From Daphnia carinata (lineage: Eukaryota; Arthropoda; Branchiopoda; Diplostraca; Daphniidae): 64,000 nt of DNA. How positions within the stretch are numbered: the stretch's first letter is position 1; the number at the start of each line of letters is the position of its first letter. Of the stretch, positions 10,500 to 22,242 are shown piece after piece. A program made the position numbers and the translations under genes. The notes under the pieces are model-generated. The model was given only the letters and a program-made list of their open reading frames with translations, was not told the origin of the DNA and made no database searches. The DNA is taken from the NCBI RefSeq assembly GCF_022539665.2, contig NC_081333.1, positions 9,112,971 to 9,176,970 on the forward strand, read 5' to 3'.

Positions 10500-11764
10500 T
10501 TACATGACTCATAGATTCAACTTCTGGCAGAAGCTTGGGAAAGGCCATACAAATTGCAGATGAAAATCATTGTATAAGGTTCTTGAATGATAAAATAGCA
10601 CCCGTAGAATGTTGCATTGTTGATAGTTGTGTTCCCAGTATGCTGAAAATCCTTTCCTATTGGATAAATTTTTTTTTTAGATTAGACATGGTTGGCAAAA
10701 AGCAGGAGAAATGCTTTGTCATAAATTCAAAAAATTTTCAAGAAAATTCCTTTCATACCTAAAAAGTCCATGTATGATGTTCATCGCTGCAATGCCAACG
10801 AAATGAAACATCTTTAGGGCCATTTAAGTACCCAGCTTCACCAACACTCTGAACGTAAAGGACAAGTTGTTTTTTAGCAAGAGAAGCAGAATTATTTGAG
10901 GCTTCTAGCTGTGACAGAACTATAAAGGATTGCTGTTGTACCAGATTCATTAACACAAGATGGTACTTCTCATTAGACAATTTGCATCACTCTATTACTT
11001 TACCTCATACCTGGTAATGCACTCTGTGTTTTTTCAACTACAGGCTGACTCTTCCATCCTGTTACACTTCCAGACTTGACTTGATCCCCCACTAAAATTC
11101 TGTGAATGCAAAATAATAGCATTAAAAATACTTTTTCAATAGACAAAGAACCGGGAAGTACCTAATCCATGTTTTATGTTGAACTCATGCCATTTCTGGG
11201 TTTCCGTACCACACCCATTTTCAGCCCAAATATGGTCCCACAATTTTTCACTTTCTTTGCTGCATGGACTTATTACTAACAATTCTTTTAGTGCAGCACT
11301 AACAGAATTTAACTTTAACACACTGTCAGGTGATAGACTGAATAACTAAACAATAAATAATTGTTCATTAAAATTCTATTCTTATTTTGAATTCTTATTT
11401 GAAAAGTTTAGGTACCTGACTGTGTTCACCTAATGCCAATTCATCCTCACGTTCAGTTAGGGATGAGTTTGGAGAAACCTCCTTCACTGTTTGGAAACTG
11501 TTCCGTTCCAATTTGTTCTTTTCCCCTAGCTGAGTTTGTAGACTCAAAATTTGAGCTACAAAACACAAATGAATAAAAGCAAATAAATAGAATCATTATG
11601 TATTAGGCCTTACCATCCTTAGCTTTGCTGTTATCTAATATTTTGTGTTGTTCCAATAATTGGGCCTGCAGCTTCATAATTTGATCTAATAAACAATAAT
11701 TAATAATTGAAAACCAATATAATAATGTTTATACTTACCATCCTTTTGCTGCATTATCTTATCC
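10500..11764 (-). CDS. Unrecognised multi-exon coiled-coil protein (copy B, possibly intact)
   Basis: Starting at ATG 11764 (MQQKD, donor GTAAG), phase-compatible exons follow. They encode DQIMKLQAQLLEQHKILDNS, AQILSLQTQLGEKNKLERNS through TEREDELALGEHSQ, SPDSVLKLNSVSAALKELLV through QKWHEFNIKHGL, GDQVKSGSVTGWKSQPVVEK, and KYHLVLMNLVQQQSFIVLSQ through PKDVSFRWHCSDEHHTWTF. An exon with KGFSAYWEHNYQQCNIL and FVWPFPSFCQKLNL may be last. The start is heptad-like coiled coil; the rest has no motif I recognise. All introns are short with GT-AG ends. Duplication with a broken sister copy suggests a multicopy family or an element-borne gene. Exon borders in the 3' half are uncertain. Confidence 0.4.
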
Positions 11765-11892
11765 GTTTTTCAATTGTTTCTCCAGCCACGCGTTATTCTC
11801 CATCCACGCTACTGAACTAACTGCGAATGGCATCCAATGGACTGAAATTGCCTACGCCAGTAATAACGAGTCTGAGCGGTAGATGACTACGT

Positions 11893-11974
11893 GTCGGAAA
11901 AAAAAAAAAGTGTAATTTTTTTTTTTTTTTTGGCGAATTTTTTTTTTTTTTTTTGTGTAAAACGGATTGCCATA
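11893..11974. mobile_element. Remnant of the TGGCAATCC-type MITE
   Basis: The right end GTAAAACGGATTGCCA (11957-11972) is followed by TA, as in the complete element at 9006-9173. The left part has degenerated into A and T runs. No left terminal repeat is recognisable. Confidence 0.6.
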
Positions 11975-12025
11975 ATATTCACATCTAGTTAATTCTCTAC
12001 ATACACTCAGCGAATGTTTATGCTG

Positions 12026-12252
12026 CATCGCGCTAGCGCTGCAGTGTACTGGCGCGCTAGCATTACGTCAAATATTCGGTTTATTTCAAAAACGATTAAC
12101 TTAGTGAAACAAATAGCAATTTCTCCGGAATTAGCATTCAATTTTAAGCATACCCTGTGATATTAACCTATTCCGATGAGTATCAATTTTTGCAGAAAAA
12201 ATTTTTAAGCCCGACTCAATAAGCCCGACTTTTCTCGGTCGGGCTTAAAATT
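12026..12252. repeat. Relative of the 16.6-18.7 kb palindromic repeat
   Basis: cgcgctagcgctgcagtgtactggcgcgct (start near 12029) matches the block found at about 16810, 17225 and 18277. The right part carries AAGCCCGAC and GTCGGGCTTA in inverted arrangement (12208-12247), the same motif pair as in the tandem array. This is an isolated, diverged copy about 4.6 kb from the array, on the other side of Vps53. Confidence 0.7.
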
Positions 12253-12274
12253 TTTTCATAAATTAAAATTTAAC

Positions 12275-12362
12275 TGGAAATGTGACCGGTAGGTGGCGAT
12301 AACAGTAAAACAGAAAAAAACTATGTTTTTTTGGGGGGCGGGGTTAAAAACGCGATTCCCAC
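12275..12362. mobile_element. Diverged MITE remnant
   Basis: CCGGTAGGTGGCGATAACAG (12286 onward) is the reverse complement of the MITE interior at 9069-9090 with one change. It is followed by a G-rich stretch and a mutated terminal sequence (ttaaaaacgcgattccca). The order of interior and end implies internal inversion or nested insertion. Confidence 0.55.
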
Positions 12363-12640
12363 ACAATTGCAACGTCATCTGCCGGTGCTGATCGAATAAT
12401 TTTGTGAATGTTTTCAAAGAAAAATCTGTCTGCAGTCTACACTTGACAGATCTGGTTGTACGTACGCGCCAATGAGTTCTTCCGATTTCCAATTTCCGCT
12501 GAAATTTGCATGATACCGAAGTCCTTTTTCCACCGCTCTAGTTTTACAAAAGGCAATGTTCATTTTTGATCCTGTTGAATAAAGATCGAAAATTTAAGCT
12601 TCATTTTGGAAATAATTAGGAACGCTAAAGGATTTGTGAA

Positions 12641-15600
12641 ATGGCAGCACAAGACGTTGACGATTTTCTAGATGATGAGCTGGTAAACCAATATATTATT
12701 TTTCCACCTGAAGTAATTGCAGCGATCGATCTGGTAAGCGATTTTATTTAATTTTGGTTATCGTGGCATGGTTTGTATGAGGTTACAAATTTTCAACAAT
12801 TTGCAACCTTCTTCAGGTCTTTCCTAGTCAAGACCCATTAGATAGAGCAGACTTCAATCCAGTTGATTACATCAACAACTTGTTTCCAACTGAGCAATCA
12901 CTTTCCAATATTGAAGAAGTAATTTCTGATTTTCAAGGGAAGATACACCATTTGGATTCAGACATCAAGTCATGTATCAGAAGCCAAAGTGGAGTCTCCC
13001 AAGATGGTGCAGCAGCTTTGGAAGAAGCCCAAAGAGCAATATGTCAGCTCTTTGCACGTATAAAAGATATCAGAGCCAAAGCTGAAAAATCTGAGCACAC
13101 AGTTCGAGAAATAACTAGAGACATCAAACAGCTTGACATAGCAAAGAGAAACTTAACATCTGCAATAACAACACTTAACCATTTGCACTTCCTGGTCTTT
13201 GGAGTGGACCAATTACAGTATGCTTTAGTATTTTTCCTTTCAGTTTACTTTTTCTATATACAGATTTCCTATAGATCTCTCTGTCAGAAGAGGCAGTATT
13301 CTGAGATTGCCAGTCTTTTGCAAGGCGTGAATCGGGTAATGGAACATTTTACCCCCTATTTAGATATTCCGCAAGTGAAACAACTGGCCGCTCAAGTACT
13401 ACATTACCGATAAGAATTTCTATAAGAAAAACTTAATCCTATACTATCTTGACAGCTGGAACAAATCGAGAAAAGTCTTGGCGACCAAATTTCAAGCGAT
13501 TTTAAAGAAGCGTTCTCGGGCACTGGCCCGAAACAACCATCCACACTCACCCAGCTTAGCGAGGCATGCTCGGTGCTTAATGTAATCGAGCCTAGATTCA
13601 AGTAAAAATTATGATTATGATTATTATGATAACTTTCCAAATCAGTTTTTCTTTTTCCTTTTTTTTATTTATTTATTTTCTCTTTCTCTAAGGCGCGAAA
13701 TCATTCGTTGGTTCGTTTCCCTTCAGTTAGTCGAGTACAGTCATCTGTTTCAAGAATCGGAAGAAAACGCGTGGCTGGATCGAATCGACCGACGTTACGC
13801 TTGGGTAAAGCGTCATCTTTTAAGCTTTGAGGAGCGGATGGGACGAATCTTTCCCGTCGATTGGGAAATGAGCGAACGGATAGCCGTCGAATTCTGTCTT
13901 CTCACAAGGTTTTCATTGCATATATATACTTGTTGATTCGCATCTCATATCTCCTCGTATTTTAAATGTCAAGGAATGAATTGACAAGGATAATGGCTAA
14001 ACGAGTGAACGAAATCGATGTTAAACTTCTTTTGTTCACGCTACAGAAAACTACCCAGTTTGAAGAACTTCTATCACGAAGGTGGTTTTAAGGTTTAAAG
14101 TGATGAAAATTCATAGGAAATTTCGCGTTAAAATCTACTTTTGATATTTCGAATTCACAAGGTTTACAGGGGCATCCATGGAAGAGATCGTATCATCTGA
14201 GACTTCGAGTAAGCAACTGGAAAATACCAATCCTTTTGAAGAACCACATGGGAAGAATCCCTTTGAAGAAGATGAAGAACCTGAAAAAACAATTCCAACT
14301 ACCCAAACTCAACTCACGACCACCGAATCACTCACGGCTTCGCCTTTCCATGGACTAATTAGCCGCTGCTTTGAAAACCATTTAAATATCTTTGTTGATA
14401 GTCAAGACAAGTAAATCTCATCATTGTTGAGCGTTCTTCTTGATCCATTAATTTTATTTATTTTCAGAAACTTGGCCGAGTTGATCGATCGGTTTGTAGC
14501 AGACTTGAAAATTCAAGGCTCTTCACTAGCCCAAGCAGAAATCGAAGGTTGCTGTGTCCTACCTTCTTGTGCCGATCTTTTTGTCTTCTACAAAAAATGT
14601 CTCCTACAGTGTGCCCAATTAAGTACAGGTCAACCTATGCTTTCGTTGACATCCGTGTTCAAGAAGTATCTCAGAGAGTATGCAACAAGATTGCTTCAGT
14701 GTAACTTACCAAGGTACGGTCGTTGTAGTAAATGATTTCATTGTAACTAAGTGAAGGCGAACTGAACTATCTAGCTAATCTTAAAATTCTAGATCAAACA
14801 ATGCTAGTTCGATAACGCCGGTTTTACCTATGAGCATGAGTAGCTTGACGAAAGATTTCACCAGAGAATTACGTGATTTGAGTTCTGGTGGGGCTGCTGG
14901 ATTAATTCAAAATTTCCAGAGTTTGCTTAAGGAGGGGGACATGTCCAGCACTTCACCTAAATACAACAAAGACGATATTGCACGAATTTGCACGTGAGTT
15001 TGAGACAATGTTTCTGTATCACTATTTTAAAATAATCTTCGCTATAACGCACAGCATATTAACGACGGCGGAGTACTGCCTTGAAACCACACAACAACTC
15101 GAAGGAAAACTTAAAGAAAAAGTAAAACCTACTTTGGCTGACAAAGTTGATCTCGGATCCGAACAAGATCTTTTTGGAAGGTAGTCTTGTCTTATTAATG
15201 GGATAATTCTTCTGCAGAATAATTTAAACATTTTGTTGTGAATAGTGTCATCAGTCAGTGTATTCAGCTGTTGGTGGCTGATTTGGAAGGTGCCTGTGAA
15301 CCGGCGCTCGTAACCATGGCAAAGGTATGATCTATTTTTGTAATAATATAAGTTTTATGCCCTTACAAAAGACAACTCTATAGACGGCTTGGCAAACGTG
15401 GGAGAGCGTCGGCGATCAATCGCAGTATGTAACGCTGATGACATCTCAGTTTAAACATTATATTCCTTTCATTCGCGATTGTCTCACATCTTCCCGAAAA
15501 TACTTTACGCAATTTTGTATGCGTTTCGTCAAGTAAGTTAGTTTGCTCCTAGTTATGAGACTGTTTGTGAAAACCGTTTTCCGTTTCCATTTAAAAGTGC

Positions 15601-16197
15601 GTTTATGGCCCGTTTTGTCCAACAACTTTATAAGTGCAAACCAGTTGGCGTCGTTGGAGCGGAACAGTTACTGCTGGATACGCACATGCTCAAAACGGCT
15701 TTGCTTGATTTGCCTTCTGTCGGAAGTCAGGTGGCGCGGAAACCACCGGCTAGGTAACGCCATAGTAAATTACTTGAGCCACCTTCCCGTAATTGTTCGT
15801 TAAGCTAATAATTTTACTTAAATTGTTTTTTGTTTATGCTTTCTAAAGCTATTCCAAAATGGTTGTCAAAGGAATGACACGTGCAGAAATGATACTCAAA
15901 GTAGTTATGGACGCCTCTGACACGAATGCTAAATATGTTGCCCACTACATGCGCCTGTTGCCAGAATCAGACCCCTCTGAGTTTCAGAAAATTCTCGATA
16001 TGAAAGGAGTTCGTCGATCTGAACAACAGGTACTAGTAGAAATTTACCGTGCCCAACAAACAAGTCAAGAAAATAAAGAAGACAGCTCTGGTTTCACCTC
16101 CGTTGTAACAAGTAATATGCAAGGGCTACCTCTTAGCCCGGACCATGAATCCAGTCGTATAAAAAAACTCGAAAAGCTTATAAAACGGCGCCTTTAA
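12641..16197 (+). CDS. Vps53: Vacuolar protein sorting-associated protein 53 (GARP/EARP subunit)
   Basis: Vps53 is a core subunit of the GARP and EARP complexes that tether endosome-derived vesicles at the trans-Golgi network and recycling endosomes. Fourteen exons: 12641-12733, 12817-13217, 13275-13395, 13456-13601, 13693-13908, 13974-14081, 14162-14410, 14468-14713, 14793-14993, 15055-15180, 15246-15324, 15384-15532, 15598-15753, 15849-16197. The phases close to 879 residues, slightly longer than human Vps53 (about 830). The N-terminal signature [20 protein letters not shown] is followed by a long coiled coil ([28 protein letters not shown]). An acidic NPF-containing insert lies in exon 7 ([19 protein letters not shown]). 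The C-terminal block is strongly conserved ([54 protein letters not shown]). The start is the first ATG before the conserved block. The exon 3 donor (GTACTA) is weak and is the least certain junction. Confidence 0.96.
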
Positions 16198-16507
16198 GTC
16201 CTAACTGCCGATAATTTTGGTTATCGTTAATACGGTAAAGTATTTTTCGTCTAAAAACTGTAAGATTTTTACCATAGAGATGAACTTACCATTCTTGATT
16301 GGAACCTGTTAAAAAACATTGCATCTGCCGGTACATTTCATTGAGACACAGAGTGCTCCTCTTGATTGATCGCGCACGTATTCTGCTGTTTGGAAACGTT
16401 TTTATTGTCTTGTTTGTAGATCGCTCTGAAATAGCACTATTGAAAACAAACAAGTCGTCAAGCTATTTTAGGAAGGCCTATATCTAGTTTTAAAACAACG
16501 GTTCGAG

Positions 16508-16513
16508 AATAAA
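16508..16513 (+). promoter_or_regulatory. Candidate polyadenylation signal of Vps53
   Basis: AATAAA about 310 nt downstream of the Vps53 stop codon, the first canonical hexamer I find there. It is not supported by a mapped cleavage site. Confidence 0.35.
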
Positions 16514-16659
16514 AAAAGCTCCTCACAGCCTATTGTTGGATTTGATAATATGCCTATAACAACATACCACAAAACACAGTCACATTGTTGCAGACTGATA
16601 TAACTTTAAATACATGTTTTCGATTACAAATTAATCGAGAATAACAAAAATAAACGTCG

Positions 16660-18710
16660 TTTTTACGTAGGCCTTAGTCGTAGGCTTAGACGTAGGCATT
16701 GAACCTTAATAACTATACATGATTAAAACTCAATATTTAAAAAGGAACACTAAAAGGAACTTTGCCTTTACGTAGAGATTAGGGTTAGGTAAAGAACTTC
16801 GATATCCGCTAGCGCTGTAGCGTACTGGCGCGCTTTAAGTTCTCCGATTCCGTGTATTGCAACACGGGCTTATTTTTCTCGGGCTTAAAAAGTCGGGCTT
16901 AAGAATTCTTTCGTATAAAAAATTATATCAGAAAATCTTAACAACTATGCAGGACTAGAACTCAAAATTTAACAAGCAACACGAAAATCAGCTTTGTTTT
17001 TACGTAGAATTTATAGTTTTTGAGTAATTTGAAATATAAAAGTAGGTACGATAGAAATATTAAGCCCGGGCTTATTTTGTCGGGCTTAAAATTATTTTCT
17101 TATAAAAAATAATGTCATTAAATCTAGGTAAATATATATGAATAAGATTCAAGATTTGTCAAGGAAGACGAATATGAACTTTATTTTTAGGTAGAGTTTA
17201 TGGTTTGGTAAAGAACTTTGATAAGCGCTAGCGCTGTAGCGTACTGGCGCGCTATAAGTTCTCCGATTCCGTGTATTGCAACATGCCAAAACAGTACATT
17301 TTCTTAGTTTATTTTAAAACGGCTGGCCTAAGGGGGAAAACACTTACATAATCGAACTAAGCGTTCAATTTTGGCTATCCTCTGTGATTTTTATCGAATT
17401 CCAAGGGATTTCGTTTTTTGCCGATTTTGACAAAAGTGAGAAGGCTATAGCCTTCCCACTTTTTCATTTTTGGCCAAAATTTAAATTTCACTTAAAATAC
17501 ATAGTTTCGATTCAAAATTGAATGGAAATCACGAAAATCAAGTTCATTTTTGCATTGGCTTTATGGTATTTGAAATAAACGTAAAAAACAAATGGTGAGC
17601 TAACAAGTAACAGCACTTTGTTTCCATTTATTTCAAAAACGGGTGGCCTAGCGACAAAACCAAGCACAGAATCGAAATCACCGTTAGATTTTGATTATAT
17701 GGCATGAGTTTCATGCAATTCCGTGAGATTTCGTTTTTTGCCGATTTTGACAAAAGTAGAAGGCTATAGCCTTCTCACTTTTTCATTTTTGGCCAAATTT
17801 CAAATTTCGCTTTTAATAGATGATTTCCATGTAAAATTGGATGCTAATTATGGAAATGAAGTTTATTTTTCAATTTGCTTTATAGTTTTTGAATATAACT
17901 TAAAAAACCAAAAAGTCGGGCTTATTTTTCTCGGGCTTAAAAAGTCGGGCTTAAGAATTCTTTCGTATAAAAAATTATATCAGAAAATCTTAACAACTAT
18001 GCTGGACTAGAACTCAAAATTTAACAAGCAACACGAAAATCAGCTTTGTTTTTACGTAGAATTTATAGTTTTTGAGTAATTTGAAATATAAAAGTAGGTA
18101 CGATAGAAATATTAAGCCCGGGCTTATTTTGTCGGGCTTTAAATTATTTTCTTATAAAAAATAATGTCATTAAATCTAGGTAAATATATATGAATAAGAT
18201 TCAAGATTTGTCAAGGAAGACGAATATGAACTTTATTTTTAGGTAGAGTTTATGGTTTGGTAAAGAACTTTGATAAGCGCTAGCGCTGTAGCGTACTGGC
18301 GCGCTATAAGTTCTCCGATTCCGTGTATTGCAACATGCCAAAACAGTACATTTTCTTAGTTTATTTTAAAACGGCTGGCCTAAGGGGGAAAACACTTACA
18401 TAATCGAACTAAGCGTTCAATTTTGGCTATCCTCTGTGATTTTTATCGAATTCCAAGGGATTTCGTTTTTTGCCGATTTTGACAAAAGTGAGAAGGCTAT
18501 AGCCTTCTCACTTTTTCATTTTTGGCCAAATTTCAAATTTCGCTTTTAATAGATGATTTCGATGTAAAATTGAATGCTAATTATGAAAATGAAGTTTATT
18601 TTTCAATTGGCTTTATAGTTTCTGAATTAAACTTAAAAAACCAAAAAGTCGGGCTTATTTTTCTCGGGCTTAAAAATTCGGGCTTGAAATTTCAGCAAGG
18701 CAGCTGTTTT
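16660..18710. repeat. Tandem palindrome-rich satellite, ~1052 bp unit
   Basis: Unit 1 is 16869-17920, unit 2 is 17921-18653 and a third begins at 18654 before diverging. The units are near-identical. Each contains GTCGGGCTTA motifs, the palindrome TAAGCCCGGGCTTA (about 17063 and 18115), a block with GCTAGCGCTGTAGCGTACTG, and the perfect 16-bp palindrome GAAGGCTATAGCCTTC at 17440, 17759 and 18492. Unit 2 is 319 bp shorter than unit 1, which is exactly the spacing between the two palindromes in unit 1. No open frame looks coding. It fills the interval between Vps53 and MOGS. Confidence 0.9.
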
Positions 18711-19165
18711 TTTTTATATATTGAATTTTTCGATAGGGATTCTGTCTATTTTGTAGAATTTTTGTAGAATTCCAAGAGATATCGTTTTTTAGGGATTTTG
18801 GCAGAAGTTGTAAGGCTGTATTAGCCTTTCCATTTTAATTTTTTTGCTATACTGTAGACATAATTTACATTACATGAGATCTATTCAAATTTGAACAAAA
18901 GTAAAAAAATAATGTGCTACTAGGGAAACTTCGTTCTTACATGGGTTGTTATTATAATCAAAGTCAAAGCAGACGAATTGCTTTGTGATTTGACAGATAC
19001 CTGACGTTGAAAGGCTTATCATGAGGCTTGTGTTTGCCCGGCACGATCGCATAAGACGGCGGATTTAATATAAGCCAAAGACTCTTTTCGTTGTTTACAT
19101 TCAAGGACTCATAAACCAAGCGGATTCATCCTTGATCGCTTGTTTTGTTTTCGTTCTGTTGGAAA
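18711..19165. other. Vps53-MOGS intergenic remainder and MOGS upstream region
   Basis: AT-rich DNA. 19000-19165 is less AT-rich and is the likely MOGS promoter and 5' UTR. No TATA box at a convincing position was seen. Confidence 0.4.
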
Positions 19166-21970
19166 ATGACAGGTGGAAACAAAAAACCCCATGTTATAGG
19201 TGCATCTGAAACCAAGAAGAACAGACCCAAAGTAAGTAACTTCTTAGGTTGATAGTCTAGTAGCTACAGAATATGTTGATCATAACAAAATACCATTTGA
19301 ACAGGTGTTAAAATCCCCAGATCATTCTTCTCACAGTCATAGTCATGGGGTTTCAACACTGAGTGCTTCAAAAACGCAACACAATGGAAGCCTTTACACT
19401 GGTTTTGGTGTTGTCGCCATAGGTATTGTTTCTTGGTTTGTCTACCAAGGTTATCTGGAAACACGGGTAAATAGTCCATTGACGGAAAACAAGGTGGCTT
19501 TCCCCTCTAGTCATGATTTTCCTGAAAGATATTGGGGTAGTTTTAGACCAGGAGTCTACTTTGGAATGAAATCTAGAGATGCTCAATCCTTATTAGCTGG
19601 TCTTATGTGGTTTATGCCTGATTTAGCTGCAGCTGGTAATTTAAATTTGAGGTAACAGAAAGTTTTTTAATGGATGTGAGAATTTTTATTGTCTTTTTTC
19701 TCTATTAACAAAAAATTTCCAATACAGACATCTTTGTGACCAGGGAGACAACCTGGAGCAATATGGCTGGAAAGAGCATGATGGAAGAAACTTTGGTGTC
19801 CAAGTAATTATCGATAAATTTATTCAGTTGGAAACATCTTTTGTAACCAAACTTGGTGGTAATCATGGAGGAGACTGGACTGCTAGAATACAAGTTGAAC
19901 CAAGGGTAAAAAACCATTCATTAAAAAATATTGAAGAAAATTTATATTGAATGTTCACAGATGAAAGAACTGAGGGGGCAACAGGTGACACTGTTTTTTT
20001 ATCTAACTTTGGATGACAACGGAAAAGGAATACTTCAACCTATTAGAATGATAGATAACATAGACACATCAGGAATGGAAGCCAATGAATCAGTCAAATT
20101 TCTTGGTCTTTCTGCTGTGCATGGGCATACTGAAAAGCTCGGAGACTTTCGAGTAAGTTTTCACCATGCCAATCAACAATCAATCGTGCATACTGCATTT
20201 CTTAGTACAACTGTTGCAAGCCCACACCTTGTTAAAGATGCCCTGCAATCTGGATTAAGACTAATGGAAGATAAGAGGAGCAAGGAGCGTCATATCAGTT
20301 TAGCCGGAACTCTCTTCGGCAAGGATGACAAATTAAAGCAGCCCAATTTCATTGTCCATCAAGTTACCGGAAAATTACCTCTTCAGCTGGAAATAGTTTA
20401 CGAATCAAACAGCTTTGCTGAACGTGGAACCATGCTACGTGGAGAAGTGTACGACGCTCTTCTTCAAAAGTACCGGGAACAGTTTCGTACCCAATTTGAA
20501 AGCAAGTTTCGTCTTAACGAAAAAGGTTTCAGTGAAGAGGAACAAGATTTTGCCAAGTCTGCCATGAGCAATCTTGTAGGAGGGATCGGCTACTTTTATG
20601 GAAGCTCCAAAGTTCAATCTGTTCACAATAAAGAACCAGTTCCATACTGGAACGCTCCACTCTACACAGCTGTGCCATCACGCAGTTTCTTCCCACGCGG
20701 ATTTCTCTGGGACGAAGGATTCCACAACCTCATTATCAGCCAATGGGATCGTGAGATTTCCTTCGACATCATGGCGCATTGGTTCGATTTGATGAACGTT
20801 GAAGGCTGGATCCCGCGTGAACAAATTTTGGGTTCGGAAGCAAGAGCACGCGTACCTGATGAATTTGTGGTGCAGAGAAACAACCAAGGTAATCCACCTA
20901 CCTTCTTTTTAGTGCTCGATGCTATGTTCAAGAACCGCCCCGTGCGAGATATTAGCACGCTGGAACTGGAACAACTCAATCGTTTGTGGCCCCGTCTAGT
21001 CTCCTGGTACAACTGGTTCAACACCAGTTTGCATGGCACTGAACCAGGATCTTACTACTGGAGAGGTCGTGATACTGCATCTGTCCGCGAACTGAACCCC
21101 AAATCTCTTTCATCTGGATTGGATGATTACCCTAGAGCTTCACATCCAACAACGTACGAACGCCATCTTGATTTACGTTGCTGGATTACGCTCGCAGCGA
21201 AAGTAATGGCGTCCATTGCTGATATTATTGGTCGAGAAGGTCGGAAATACCATGACACCTTCGTTTTCTTATCGAACAACGAATTACTGAACGCACAACA
21301 CTGGTCAGAAAAAGCCAAGCGTTACGCCGACTATGGTCTGCATACGAGTAACGTCACGCTGCGTCGGCCCAAAAGCATTGCTGGCCAGCCTAAGCCCGAC
21401 AAAATCCGATGGGTTTCAGAAGAGCCTACGCCTCGTTTTGTTGACGATACATTTGGATACGTCAGCCTTTTCCCTCTCATTATTGAAATTCTTAAGCCGG
21501 ATTCTCCTCAACTTGGGCAACTACTTCACGACTTGCGGAATCCTAGCCTGCTGTGGACCAAATATGGTCTTCGAAGCTTGTCAAAATCTTCGCCCTTGTA
21601 CAACAAGCGGAACACAGAACACGATCCTCCTTACTGGCGTGGTCCAATTTGGATCAATGTAAATTATCTAGTTGCTCGAGCATTGCACCACTACTCAGTG
21701 GTAGAAGGGCCGCATCAAACTCGAGCGTTGTTGCTCTACAATGAGCTGCGTGAAAACCTGATCAGCAACGTTTTACGCGAATATCGCAAGACTGGCTACA
21801 TTTGGGAGCAATACAATGACGCCAATGGAGCCGGACAAGGCTGCAGGTTGGGATTTCCTTCTATTTTAAATAAAGCATGATTATGATTTAAAAAATTTTG
21901 TGTTTTATAAAGGCCTTTTACCGGATGGTCTACTCTTGTCTTACTACTGATGTCAGAAACCTACGTCTAA
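19166..21970 (+). CDS. MOGS: Mannosyl-oligosaccharide alpha-1,2-glucosidase (ER glucosidase I, GH63)
   Basis: Glucosidase I removes the outermost alpha-1,2-glucose from the Glc3Man9GlcNAc2 glycan just after its transfer to nascent protein in the ER lumen. It is the first N-glycan trimming step. Five exons: 19166-19231, 19305-19651, 19728-19905, 19961-21846, 21913-21970, giving 844 residues, the usual size. A short cytosolic tail with lysines and a His/Ser stretch precedes one membrane segment (about residues 54-73, [20 protein letters not shown]), so it is a type II protein. Family blocks are [14 protein letters not shown], the catalytic-domain segment [40 protein letters not shown] (the family's proposed acid residue lies here, about D585-D586), [15 protein letters not shown] and GYIWEQYND (proposed base E813). 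The C terminus [18 protein letters not shown] comes from the small last exon. No lesion seen. Confidence 0.97.
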
Positions 21971-22242
21971 AAAGAAAAGCAAGCGTACATCGTCCAACGT
22001 CAGAATTGTACAAACATTTCCCAGAACATCTAGAAAAGAAGCAAAAATTATGTCATGAGTACAATTTCTACAGCAATACACTATGTGTATTTGAATTGTT
22101 GAAAGAGTATTACTGCTGGTCGGTTTGCGATAGTTCCTCATGGCCGACATTAACGATGGAGGCTGAAGGTAAGCAGCACTGGGAACAAGAGCCAAATAAC
22201 CAAAGAAGAAGGCGTGTTAATACGAAAATTATGTCGGATATT

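Larger units (their letters stand above)
9745..11764. repeat. Duplicated ~2 kb segment, copy B
   Basis: Direct-orientation partner of 640-2685 with the same order of landmarks and high similarity throughout. The offset grows from about 9074 bp near the hairpins to about 9086 bp at the right end, consistent with small indels. The duplicated block ends close to the start codon exon of the minus-strand gene-like series. Confidence 0.88.

Noticed and set aside
20598-21662. Overlapping frames on both strands inside MOGS exon 4
   Set aside because: Shadows of the long conserved GH63 frame.
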